From JAJPXC01 sp964562375 (lineage in GTDB: Bacteria; Bacteroidota; Bacteroidia; Bacteroidales; Muribaculaceae), in assembly GCA_964562375.1 (NCBI GenBank), contig CAZLSW010000059.1, positions 1 through 20,261 on the forward strand: a stretch of 20,261 bases of DNA, written 5' to 3'. A model generated the notes under the pieces. It was not told where the DNA came from. It saw only the letters and a list, made by a program, of their open reading frames with translations, and made no database searches. A program made the position numbers and the translations under genes. This document shows, in pieces, positions 7,419-14,959 of the stretch. The first letter of the stretch is position 1; the number at the start of each line of letters is the position of its first letter.

Positions 7419-8071
7419 GGCTCGATGCGTTTTCTTATGGTTAACAAGTTTTCCTCCAATCGCTTATCGAGGTATTCTTCAGGTGATACTCCAGCGATCA
7501 TGGCTGCGGGTTCGGCAAAGGCAACTGAGGTGAGATTAAGCGCCAGGATGTCGATAAACAGTGACAACATGTCAATCGAGGCAATTTCTCCACGTTGCGT
7601 GGCCTGTTCCACTTGTGTGTTGAACCTCTTTCTCATCGATGAGAACAAGGTTTTGACGCTGGCAAACCATGCGTCGAGCCTCGTGGGATCCTGGCGGTAT
7701 TCGGTGAGAAGCAGTATGGGCAGGCGGTAGTTGACCTTTACAAACTCAAAGTGACGGCGTGCGGCCTCAAGTATTCTCTCATTTATGGGAGCGTTGTCCT
7801 CCAAGAGCGCTGCAAACACCTTAGCGGCCATCTCGCTGAGTTTATCTTGGCAAATACGCTCAAATAGAGCTTCTTTCGTGCGGAAATAATAGTGGAGCAT
7901 TGAGTGGGTGACACCAGCGGCAGCGGCGATGGTGGTGGTGCGTGCCCCTGCGAATCCTTTTTCGATAAATTCCCTTTCGGCGGCCAGCAAGATGGCGTGC
8001 TCACGGTCGGTAGCCTCAACTTTCTTTTGGCTGAGAGTGTCGACGGCGATTGTGGCGATTAATTCATCCAT
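7415..8071 (-). CDS. TetR-family regulator of the export operon (CecR/YbiH-like)
   Basis: A 218-residue repressor. The TetR DNA-binding domain spans about residues 23-72, with 'ILLAAEREFIEKGF', 'TTTIAAAAGVTHSMLHYYF' as the helix-turn-helix, then RTKEALFERI. The rest is an all-helical ligand and dimer domain with FVKVNYRLPILLLTEYRQDP. The chosen start is ATG (MDELIATIAV). A TTG 16 codons earlier is open, but it lies in the operator-like repeat and would add residues not expected for the family. It is the first gene of the operon and overlaps the TolC gene by 4 nt, so it should control its own synthesis together with the pump. The ligand cannot be read from the sequence. A CecR-like role is inferred from gene order. 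Confidence 0.92.
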   Translation of the reverse strand: MDELIATIAVDTLSQKKVEATDREHAILLAAEREFIEKGFAGARTTTIAAAAGVTHSMLHYYFRTKEALFERICQDKLSEMAAKVFAALLEDNAPINERILEAARRHFEFVKVNYRLPILLLTEYRQDPTRLDAWFASVKTLFSSMRKRFNTQVEQATQRGEIASIDMLSLFIDILALNLTSVAFAEPAAMIAGVSPEEYLDKRLEENLLTIRKRIEP

Positions 8072-8101
8072 ATCGGTGAGAGTCAATGTGATAACCTCGT
8101 T

Positions 8102-8126
8102 AAACAAATTGTTAAACAAATTGTTT
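8102..8126. promoter_or_regulatory. Probable TetR operator (double palindrome)
   Basis: Two direct copies of aaacaaattgtt lie 12 bp apart. Each half-unit is itself a near palindrome (aaacaa-N-ttgttt), and the whole 25 bp equals its own reverse complement except at the three symmetry centres. It begins 4 nt downstream of the -7 box of the operon promoter, so it covers the expected transcription start, where a bound TetR dimer or pair of dimers would block initiation. Autoregulation is inferred from this position. Confidence 0.7.
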
Positions 8127-8130
8127 GCGA

Positions 8131-8161
8131 CAAAGGTACGTCAAAGTTTTGAATTATGCAA
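8131..8161 (-). promoter_or_regulatory. Promoter of the export operon
   Basis: On the minus strand TTG (8161-8159), a 20-nt spacer, then TACCTTTG (8138-8131), a perfect match to the Bacteroidetes -7 consensus with correct spacing. The start codon of the TetR gene lies 59 nt further on, with the operator palindrome between. Confidence 0.75.
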
Positions 8162-8212
8162 GGGGGGGTATATAGGGGAAGGGGAAGAAGGTGGAAAGGT
8201 AGGGGGAATAAA
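8162..8212 (+). other. G-run stretch upstream of the operon promoter
   Basis: The plus strand carries runs of seven, four, four and five G within about 45 nt, starting next to the -33 element of the export-operon promoter. This could form a G-quadruplex with one long loop, or simply reflect a biased spacer. No gene is seen here. Confidence 0.3.
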
Positions 8213-8335
8213 CCCCGCGGCGAACCGCGGGGCACCGTGGCTTGTTGTGGGAGGCTTGCGGCGAACCGCGGGGCACCGTGGCTTGATGGGGAGGCTTGCG
8301 GCGAACCGCGGGGCACCGTGGCCTGATGGGGGAGG
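8213..8335. repeat. Three tandem copies of a 40-41 bp GC-rich repeat
   Basis: Copies begin at 8217, 8258 and 8298. Each opens gcggcgaaccgcggggcacc, continues with gtggc and a t/c-rich or g-rich tail, and ends in gaggctt in the first two. The first copy is preceded by cccc and so forms a perfect 8-bp hairpin ccccgcgg-cgaa-ccgcgggg (8213-8232). The array sits between the end of the glycerate kinase gene and the promoter of the export operon, both leftward, so it could also act as a terminator or insulator. Copies are adjacent with almost no unique spacer, so this is not a CRISPR array. Confidence 0.9.
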
Positions 8336-8346
8336 GGCGAGGGCAA

Positions 8347-9471
8347 TTATCTATTTTGCTGTGTCTCTTGCAGTTGGAGAGCGGCAAGGCGCAGGCGATG
8401 CTTGGCTACCGATGGCGACAGGGGTTCGTCGGGTAGAAACTGATCGCAGGGAATAATGGATTGGTTACGAGGTACTTGGCGAGCCGCGCCTGGAAGGATA
8501 ATAAGCTTGACACCGTGATTCAGGCAGTGGCACATGAGTGAGCCAACAACTTTGCCCGCCGAGGATTGCTCGTCGAGACAGCCTTCACCGGTGATGACAA
8601 TGGTGCCGTCAACAACGTCTCGGAAGATGCCGTAAGCCTCGACCATCGCCTCGGCACCAAGTGTGGCACGAGCGCCAATTACCCTTTGCAGGGCGAATCC
8701 CACGCCTCCTCCAGCGCCTGAGATTTCCTTTTCGACGCATATAGGTATTGCTGTAACTTCCCAAGAATGGAGCAGTTGTCTCAATCGTGGCATCTCGTCC
8801 TCTTTCACTCCTTTCTGGAATGCGAAACTCAGTGCAGATATTCCGTCGAAGCTATATAGGGGTGCCTCCACGTCGCTAATGGCCCTGATGCGAGTTGCAA
8901 GTGATTGATAATCATTAGGTGGGACTATCGAATACACTTTGTCCAACTCACCGGGGGGCAGAGGGGTGGAAAAGAATACGCCCGATCGGCCAAACAGTCG
9001 CCAACCCAATCCTTGCAACAAGCCTGCGCCTCCATCCACGGTTACCGTGCCGCCAACACCGATGTTCAATACCACCCGTGGATCGCTGTCGAGAATCTTG
9101 CGAATAGCCAAGCCGAGGCCGTAAGAGGAGCTGTGCCAAGGTTCTAATGCGCCTTCCATGGTGTCGTGACCGATTACGCTTGCCGAATCGATAAACGCCT
9201 CACCCGACACGGGGTTGTGCCACCATTGTGCGGTTATTGGTACGCCTATGGGATTGACGGTTTCCACTACCTTCTTCTCGGTTGCTCCGTGCAAACGTCC
9301 CAGCAAAGCGGCTGTTCCCTCGCCACCATCGGCCATGGGAGCCAACCTCACATCATACTCGGAAGCAAGCGGACGGATAGCTTCAGCGATAATCGTTGCG
9401 GCCTCCATAGCGGTCATAGTACCCCGATATTTGTCGGGACAAATCCAAATGGCGGGTTTGGTTGTTTTCAT
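8347..9471 (-). CDS. Glycerate kinase (GarK/GlxK family)
   Basis: A 374-residue enzyme that phosphorylates D-glycerate with ATP, usually to 2-phosphoglycerate in this class, feeding glycolysis. Family marks are PDKYRGTMTAMEAA near the N-terminus, MADGGEGTAALL, NIGVGGTVTVDGGAGLLQGL (the glycine-rich nucleotide site), SGAGGGVGFAL, and ITGEGCLDEQSSAGKVVG near the C-terminus. The frame is open 34 codons further upstream, but that part lacks family likeness and lies across the promoter region. MKTTKPAIWICPDKYRG is the natural start. It is a single gene, divergent from the 5'-nucleotidase gene with 82 bp between them; the downstream neighbour is the 40-bp repeat array. Confidence 0.93.
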   Translation of the reverse strand: MKTTKPAIWICPDKYRGTMTAMEAATIIAEAIRPLASEYDVRLAPMADGGEGTAALLGRLHGATEKKVVETVNPIGVPITAQWWHNPVSGEAFIDSASVIGHDTMEGALEPWHSSSYGLGLAIRKILDSDPRVVLNIGVGGTVTVDGGAGLLQGLGWRLFGRSGVFFSTPLPPGELDKVYSIVPPNDYQSLATRIRAISDVEAPLYSFDGISALSFAFQKGVKEDEMPRLRQLLHSWEVTAIPICVEKEISGAGGGVGFALQRVIGARATLGAEAMVEAYGIFRDVVDGTIVITGEGCLDEQSSAGKVVGSLMCHCLNHGVKLIILPGAARQVPRNQSIIPCDQFLPDEPLSPSVAKHRLRLAALQLQETQQNR

Positions 9472-9479
9472 ATTAACTG

Positions 9480-9511
9480 CAAAATTAACAAAAATCTCAT
9501 ATGATTCGCAA
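9480..9511 (-). promoter_or_regulatory. Candidate glycerate kinase promoter
   Basis: On the minus strand TTG (9511-9509), a 21-nt spacer, then TAATTTTG (9487-9480). The start codon follows only 8 nt after the box, so the transcript would have a leader of a few bases at most. Confidence 0.5.
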
Positions 9512-9519
9512 AAATTGAG

Positions 9520-9527
9520 TACCTTTG
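9520..9527 (+). promoter_or_regulatory. Candidate -7 box for the 5'-nucleotidase gene
   Basis: TACCTTTG fits the Bacteroidetes -7 consensus exactly and lies 26 nt before the ATG. No TTG is found 19-21 nt upstream. The region overlaps the divergent glycerate kinase promoter, so the two may interfere with each other. Confidence 0.5.
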
Positions 9528-9553
9528 GGGAAACAAACATAAACACAACGCCC

Positions 9554-11044
9554 ATGAAAGCCCTAACCCTCACAATGCTACTGGCAGCCTCGGCATCCCT
9601 GCTGTGCCCGGCTCAACGACTGGTGTTGCTCCACACCAACGACACTCACTCGCAAATCGATCCCACCGACTCCAACGAGGGCGGTGCCCTGCGACGCAAG
9701 GTGCTGATTGACAGTGTACGAGCCGTGGAGCCTAACGTTCGACTGATTGATGCAGGTGACGCCGTGCAAGGCACACTCTTCTTCAACCTCTACAAAGGGG
9801 AGGCCGAACACAAAGTGATGAATCTGCTTGGTTACGACCTGGCCATACTCGGCAACCACGATTTCGACAACGGAATCAACCGCCTCGCCGAGAACATAGC
9901 CACCGATTCTGCAACGTGGATCACAACCAACTACGACCTACGCAACACTCCTTTGGACCCCTATTTCGTGCCTTATGTCGTGGAGGAGATTGACGGCAAA
10001 AAGGTGGGATTCATGGGTATCAATCTCGACCCCAAAGGGATGATTTCCGACGGCAACTACGACGGCTTGGTCTACCTCGACCCCTATGAGGCCGCCAACG
10101 CCACGGCTTGGAGCCTGAAACACAACGAGCGCTGCGACGCTGTTGTGGCCATCACTCATCTGGGTTACGACGTGGTGGGACAGCCCGACGACCTTGGCCT
10201 TGCCGCTTCCAGCAAAGATATCGACCTGATTATAGGCGGTCACAGCCACACGCTTATCAACCCCGCCGACGGCAAGGTGGCCTATCGCGTGCCCAATGCC
10301 ATGGGCGACACTATCACCGTGACACAAGTGGGTAAAAGCGGCAAATACCTCGGCCAATCCACCATTGACCTTGCCACTGGCGATGTCGACTATAAGATTA
10401 TACACGTTGACGGCCGTCTCGATTCCCAAATCAAGCCGGAATGGGTGGAGGTAATCGCTCCTTATCGACATGGCGTGGACTCGCTGATGAACGTGAAGGT
10501 TTCCTCAACCCCGATTCTGCTTGAAGCCGACGGACAGCGACTCCCCAATTTCCTTGCCGATTTCGTTGTCGACAAAGCCAAAAAACTCACCACCAAGCCA
10601 ATCGACCTTGGCTTGATCAACCGTGGAGGTATCCGTCGCTCGTTGCCCAAGGGAAATATTTCCGAGGGCCAGATTATGACAATGTTGCCTTTTGACAACT
10701 CGGTTACGGTAATCGAAGTGAAGGGAAGCGACCTGGCCGAGGCACTCGCCATCCTTGCCGAGAGCAATGCCGCCGCTATCAGCAAAAACGGCAGCATTCA
10801 AACGGGTAAAACCAAGGACGAGACACAAGTTTATATCGGTGGGGAGCCGATTGACCCCGACAAGACCTACACCGTGGCCACAATCGACTACCTGGCCAAC
10901 GGAGGCGACTATGCGGCTCCCCTGAAGAAAGCCACCGTAACGGTCAAAAGCGACCAAATCCTGTGGGCCGACCTGCTCGACTACCTGCGTCACGACCTGC
11001 GCGGCAAGCCTCTGAAAACTGATCCAACCCAGCGCATCAAATAA
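9554..11044 (+). CDS. Secreted 5'-nucleotidase / metallophosphatase (UshA-like)
   Basis: A 496-residue exported enzyme expected to remove phosphate from nucleotides or related phosphoesters in the periplasm. Signal peptide MKALTLTMLLAASASLLCPA. The metallophosphatase domain follows, with metal ligands in HTNDTHS (27-33), DAGDAVQG (66-73), GNHDFD (100-105), an AITHLG motif and GGHSHT. The C-terminal 5_nucleotid_C domain covers about residues 310-475, with NRGGIRRSLPKG and the substrate loop DYLANGGD (compare YLANGGD in family members). Both domains are in one chain. An open frame runs 113 codons upstream but crosses the promoter and has no signal peptide, so ATG 9554 is chosen. The GH3 fusion gene follows after 52 nt on the same strand and is probably co-transcribed. 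Confidence 0.93.
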   Translation: MKALTLTMLLAASASLLCPAQRLVLLHTNDTHSQIDPTDSNEGGALRRKVLIDSVRAVEPNVRLIDAGDAVQGTLFFNLYKGEAEHKVMNLLGYDLAILGNHDFDNGINRLAENIATDSATWITTNYDLRNTPLDPYFVPYVVEEIDGKKVGFMGINLDPKGMISDGNYDGLVYLDPYEAANATAWSLKHNERCDAVVAITHLGYDVVGQPDDLGLAASSKDIDLIIGGHSHTLINPADGKVAYRVPNAMGDTITVTQVGKSGKYLGQSTIDLATGDVDYKIIHVDGRLDSQIKPEWVEVIAPYRHGVDSLMNVKVSSTPILLEADGQRLPNFLADFVVDKAKKLTTKPIDLGLINRGGIRRSLPKGNISEGQIMTMLPFDNSVTVIEVKGSDLAEALAILAESNAAAISKNGSIQTGKTKDETQVYIGGEPIDPDKTYTVATIDYLANGGDYAAPLKKATVTVKSDQILWADLLDYLRHDLRGKPLKTDPTQRIK

Positions 11045-11096
11045 TTCCCATTTAATGTATTCGTTATCACGTTATAGCGAAATTACGATTAGAAGC

Positions 11097-14042
11097 ATGA
11101 AACCCCTAAAGTTCCTGATAGCCGCCCTGCTGACAGCCGCCATCCCGACCTCGGCTGTCACTCCCAAGATATTGACCAAGGTTGACCAACGAGCGTGCAA
11201 CCACTGGGTGGATTCGGTCTACAACTCCCTGAGCCTGCACGACCGCATCGCCCAGCTATTCATTCCCATGGTCAACCCCAACGGTGACAAAGCAAAAGGG
11301 GAACTTAAACTGTTGGTGGAAACTACCCACGTGGGAGGACTCCTGTTCAATCGTTCTTCGCTGGCCCGTATGGCTGATATGACCGCTTACGCCCAAAGCA
11401 TGGCCACTATTCCGCTGCTTATCACCTTCGACGGCGAATGGGGCCTGGCTATGCGTATCGACGAGGCTCCCCGATTCCCCTATAACATGGCATTGGGAGC
11501 CATCGCCAACGAGCGTCTGCTCTACGATTACGGACGTGAGGTAGCCCGCGAATGCCAAGCCATAGGCGTTCACGTCAACTTCGCCCCCGACCTCGACGTC
11601 AACACCAACCCTGCCAATCCCGTCATCGGTTACCGATCGTTTGGCGAGAGTCCGCAAAGGGTAGGGGCCCTAGGCTCAGCCTACTCACAGGGATTGGAGA
11701 GCGGAGGCGTGCTTTCGGTTTCCAAACACTTCCCCGGCCACGGCGATACTTCCACCGACTCCCATAAGGAGCTTCCCACAGTTACCCACTCCTTGAAGCA
11801 GATGGAGAGCGACGACATTGCCCCGTTCAAGCGATACGTGGGAGAAGGGTTGGGGGGAGTGATGGTTGGTCACTTGAATGTGCCGGCGCTTGATCCCTCT
11901 GGCACTCCCGCATCGCTTTCCAAGAAAATCACCACCGACTATCTCAAAGACAAAATGGGATTCCAAGGGCTGGTTTTTACCGACGCACTTGCGATGAAAG
12001 GAGCCCACACTCCCGGCAAGAACAACTGCGTGGTAGCCCTCGAAGCGGGTGCCGACATCCTGCTAAGCTCAGAGGCACCAATCTCCGACATCCGGGCTGT
12101 GGAACAAGCCGTGAAGGACGGCAAAATTCCCGCCAAAATAATCGAGGAACGCTGCAAGAAAGTGCTTACGTTCAAATACGCCCTCGGCCTCAGCCAACCC
12201 CAAACCATCAACACTGCCAACCTTGAAAAGATTGTCAACTCCCCGCAAGCCGACGCTATTAATCGTCGTTTGGCCGCAGCCTGCATAACCTGCATCCGCA
12301 ACGACAACGACATCCTTCCCATCCCCGATACCCGCGACGTGGCCGTGGTCAATATCGGCAACAAATCCCCCGACAATGCCTTCACCCGATATTGCGGCAA
12401 ATACGCCCAAGCGACCGTCTATAACAACCAAGGTACCCAATTCTCACCCGAAAAGCTAAGGAAAATTCTAGCCCATGAGTATGTGGTGATCGGCGTGTAC
12501 GACGATTCCTCCGTATCCCGAGAGACCCTCGCCCAATTCACCCGGGCCAAAAATGTCATCCCAGTATTCTTTATGTCGGCACTGAAGATGGGAAAATTCG
12601 CCACCCAAGTGAAGAACTGTCCCACGCTGGTCCTCGCTGGCGACGACACCCCCTACTTGCGTGAATACGCCGCCCAAGCCGTGTTTGGAGGAATCAACGT
12701 TACAGGGCGCCTCCCCGTCAACCTTAAGGGCATAGCTCCCCTCGGTTCGGGCGTGAAAATACAGAAAAAACGTCTCGGATATACCTCCCCCGAAGTAGAG
12801 GGCGTGGCCCCTTGGCTAGCCGACAGCATCGACGCACTCGTGGCTCAGGGGATAAAGACCAAAGCTTTCCCTGGGTGCCAGGTGCTCATTGCCAAAGGTG
12901 ACAACGTGATTTTCAACAAAAATTACGGCACGCTCGACTTCAAAACGTCCACCCCCGTCACCGATGCCACTATTTACGACCTGGCCTCGGTTTCCAAGGC
13001 CACAGGCACCCTGCCCGGAATCATGAAAGCCTTCGACACTGGTTTGATAAAGCTCGACGACAAGGCCTCCAAGTACATCCCCGGGCTGCGTGGCACCGAC
13101 AAAGAAAACATCACCGTACGCCAGCTTCTCTACCACGAAAGCGGCATGCCAGCCTCGCTCAACATGTACCAAATGATGATGGACACGGCTACATACACCG
13201 GTCCTCTTATCACTGGGAAGCCCACCAAGACCAACACCATAAAAATCGCCAATAAATCCTACGGTAACGCCTCGGCCAAGCGCCGCACCGATATAGCATC
13301 CTCCACCCGATCTGACAAATTCCCCATCGAAATCGCCAAAGGCTTCTGGGTAGGTCCCGCAACCTATGATTCCATAATGTCACGCATCTATAACGCTAAG
13401 CTGCGTCCCAACAACTCCTATAACTACTCCTGCCTCAACTTCGCCCTGCTCTCCGACGCCGAACAATGCGTCACTGGCGAGAGCCACGACAAATATGTGG
13501 GACGCACCATCTTTGAACCACTCGAAATGTACCGCACCGTTTACCGCCCCCTTGATCACTTCCCAGTTACCGAAATCGCTCCAACCGAGAACGATACTTA
13601 TCTGCGCCGACAAACTGTCCGCGGCTATGTCCACGACGAGTTGGCTGCCATGTCGGGAGGCGTGCAGGGTAACGCAGGGCTGTTCTCAACCGCCAACGAC
13701 CTTGTAAAGCTATGCCGAATGTACCTTCAGGGAGGGGAGTACGCGGGCAACCGGGTACTGTCGGAGGCAACAGTCAAGAATTTCACTACCTCTCGCAGTG
13801 AATCAGGCCGACGTGGCCTGGGATTCGACATCACATCGCCCACCGACCGCGAGACAAAGCTCTACGGACACACTGGGTTCACCGGCACCTGCTTCTGGAT
13901 AGACCCCGAAACCGACCTTATCTACATCTTTTTGAGCAACCGCGTCAATCCCACCCGTGACAACGCCGCCTTCTCCCGTCTCAACGCCCGCACCCGTATC
14001 CTTGACTACATCTACCGAGCAATGCCTGAGGGAGGTAATTAG
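11097..14042 (+). CDS. GH3 beta-N-acetylglucosaminidase (NagZ-type) fused to a serine beta-lactamase-like domain
   Basis: A 981-residue exported protein with signal peptide MKPLKFLIAALLTAAIPTSA; a slightly longer start at 11055 would bury this signal and is rejected. Residues about 40-390 are a GH3 domain with the NagZ catalytic loop KHFPGHGDTSTDSH (210-223, His as acid/base) and the nucleophile Asp296 in VFTDALAMKGA. A middle region (about 390-570) resembles the GH3 C-terminal sandwich. Residues about 590-980 are a class C beta-lactamase/esterase fold with SVSK (Ser631, Lys634), YSCLN (Tyr777, Asn781) and HTG (925-927) in place of KTG. The GH3 half should cut GlcNAc from cell-wall fragments. 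The serine-hydrolase half may act on the peptide or an ester; its substrate is unknown. This two-domain design occurs in Bacteroidetes. Confidence 0.92.
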   Translation: MKPLKFLIAALLTAAIPTSAVTPKILTKVDQRACNHWVDSVYNSLSLHDRIAQLFIPMVNPNGDKAKGELKLLVETTHVGGLLFNRSSLARMADMTAYAQSMATIPLLITFDGEWGLAMRIDEAPRFPYNMALGAIANERLLYDYGREVARECQAIGVHVNFAPDLDVNTNPANPVIGYRSFGESPQRVGALGSAYSQGLESGGVLSVSKHFPGHGDTSTDSHKELPTVTHSLKQMESDDIAPFKRYVGEGLGGVMVGHLNVPALDPSGTPASLSKKITTDYLKDKMGFQGLVFTDALAMKGAHTPGKNNCVVALEAGADILLSSEAPISDIRAVEQAVKDGKIPAKIIEERCKKVLTFKYALGLSQPQTINTANLEKIVNSPQADAINRRLAAACITCIRNDNDILPIPDTRDVAVVNIGNKSPDNAFTRYCGKYAQATVYNNQGTQFSPEKLRKILAHEYVVIGVYDDSSVSRETLAQFTRAKNVIPVFFMSALKMGKFATQVKNCPTLVLAGDDTPYLREYAAQAVFGGINVTGRLPVNLKGIAPLGSGVKIQKKRLGYTSPEVEGVAPWLADSIDALVAQGIKTKAFPGCQVLIAKGDNVIFNKNYGTLDFKTSTPVTDATIYDLASVSKATGTLPGIMKAFDTGLIKLDDKASKYIPGLRGTDKENITVRQLLYHESGMPASLNMYQMMMDTATYTGPLITGKPTKTNTIKIANKSYGNASAKRRTDIASSTRSDKFPIEIAKGFWVGPATYDSIMSRIYNAKLRPNNSYNYSCLNFALLSDAEQCVTGESHDKYVGRTIFEPLEMYRTVYRPLDHFPVTEIAPTENDTYLRRQTVRGYVHDELAAMSGGVQGNAGLFSTANDLVKLCRMYLQGGEYAGNRVLSEATVKNFTTSRSESGRRGLGFDITSPTDRETKLYGHTGFTGTCFWIDPETDLIYIFLSNRVNPTRDNAAFSRLNARTRILDYIYRAMPEGGN

Positions 14043-14056
14043 GTAAATAGTGAGTA

Positions 14057-14075
14057 GCAGCCTCCCTTGGGCTGC
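14057..14075. other. Small hairpin after the GH3 fusion gene
   Basis: gcagcc-tcccttg-ggctgc forms a 6-bp stem shortly after the TAA of the fusion gene. No T-run follows. It may be part of the transcription end region together with the next hairpin. Confidence 0.3.
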
Positions 14076-14087
14076 CATCGATAACAC

Positions 14088-14121
14088 AAAAAAAGCGCCT
14101 CCTACAGGGAAACGCCTTTTT
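14088..14121. terminator. Probable bidirectional terminator
   Basis: An A-run, an imperfect GC stem (gcgcctcc against gggaaacgcc) and a T-run lie between two converging genes. On either strand the stem is followed by five to seven T, as needed for intrinsic termination of both the fusion gene and the leftward aspS operon. Stem pairing is imperfect, with possible G-U pairs. Confidence 0.55.
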
Positions 14122-14141
14122 ATCTCAACTGCCAGCAAAAT

Positions 14142-14954
14142 TTACTTTTCGCCCTTGCCCTTGGTGGTCTCCGGAGTCTCGGGTACCTCCTCCTGGATGC
14201 CAGCCAAAGCCGGATCAATCATGATGCGGCCGCAGTACTCACACACGATAATCTTCTTGTGCATTTTAATCTCCAACTGCTTCTGAGGCGGGATGCGATT
14301 GAAGCAACCACCGCAGGCGTTACGCTGGATGTAAACGATGCCAAGGCCGTTGCGGGCGTTCTTGCGTATGCGCTTAAAGGCTTGAAGCGTACGGGTGTCA
14401 ATGCTGGGCTCAATATCCTTAGCCTCTTGACGCAGGCGCTCCTCGTCCTGACGGGTCTCCGACACGATTTCGTCAAGCTCCTGCTTCTTCTCGGCCAAGA
14501 TGTGGTTCTGGTCCTGAAGCTTGTCGTGGGTAGCCTTAATCTCCATCTCCTTGTTGTCGATGGCACGACCGTACTCGTTGATGTGCTTGTCGGCAAGCTC
14601 AATCTCGAGGCTCTGGAACTCGATTTCCTTGCTCAGGAGGTCAAACTCGCGGTTGTTGCGCACATCGTCCAATTGCTGGCGATAGCGGTCGATAAGCTGT
14701 TGCGCCTTGCCGATTTTGGCGTTTTCGTCGTCAATTTTGTGCTTGAGCTCGTCAATCTCGCGGTTGTAGTTGTCGATACGCGTGTGAAGGCCCTCGATGG
14801 AGTCCTCGAGGTCTTTCACTTCCAAGGGAAGCTCGCCGCGGATAGTCTTGATGCGGTCGATCTCCGTAAGGATGGTCTGGAGCTTGTAGAGGGCGGTCAG
14901 ACGATCCTCTACCGAGAGTGTTTGCTCAGTTGCTTTATTCTTTTCGGTTGCCAT
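14142..14954 (-). CDS. Coiled-coil protein with C4-type zinc ribbon
   Basis: A 270-residue cytoplasmic protein of the CT398/DUF164-type family (PF02591). Most of it (about residues 10-185) is a long charged coiled coil (for example DLEDSIEGLHTRIDNYNREIDELKHKI in overlapping heptads). The C-terminus holds a four-cysteine ribbon with Cys214, Cys217, Cys238 and Cys241, arranged CGGC...CEYC, after an ALQAFKRIRKN-type stretch typical of the family. The tail after the ribbon is acidic and low-complexity. A nucleic-acid or chaperone-like role has been suggested for relatives, but none is proven from this sequence. It starts 5 nt after the stop of the Nif3-like gene, so it is the third gene of the aspS operon. 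Confidence 0.9.
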   Translation of the reverse strand: MATEKNKATEQTLSVEDRLTALYKLQTILTEIDRIKTIRGELPLEVKDLEDSIEGLHTRIDNYNREIDELKHKIDDENAKIGKAQQLIDRYRQQLDDVRNNREFDLLSKEIEFQSLEIELADKHINEYGRAIDNKEMEIKATHDKLQDQNHILAEKKQELDEIVSETRQDEERLRQEAKDIEPSIDTRTLQAFKRIRKNARNGLGIVYIQRNACGGCFNRIPPQKQLEIKMHKKIIVCEYCGRIMIDPALAGIQEEVPETPETTKGKGEK

Positions 14955-14959
14955 ATAAA

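Noticed and set aside
8072..8119. TTG start adding 16 residues to the TetR regulator
   Set aside because: The added codons come from the operator-like repeat, and the ATG downstream gives a normal-length TetR protein.
8213..8335. CRISPR array
   Set aside because: Units are nearly contiguous and alike along their whole length, with no unique spacers and no cas genes nearby.
7908..8456. 182-codon plus-strand frame over the repeat array
   Set aside because: The repeated 'RGAPW' words come from the 40-bp DNA repeat, and the flanks are opposite-strand shadows of the TetR and glycerate kinase genes.
9215..9553. Upstream extension of the 5'-nucleotidase by 113 codons
   Set aside because: It runs through the start of the glycerate kinase gene on the other strand and through the promoter region, and it would bury the signal peptide.
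11055..11096. Start 14 codons upstream for the GH3 fusion protein
   Set aside because: It would place a polar segment before a clear signal peptide that begins at the ATG at 11097.
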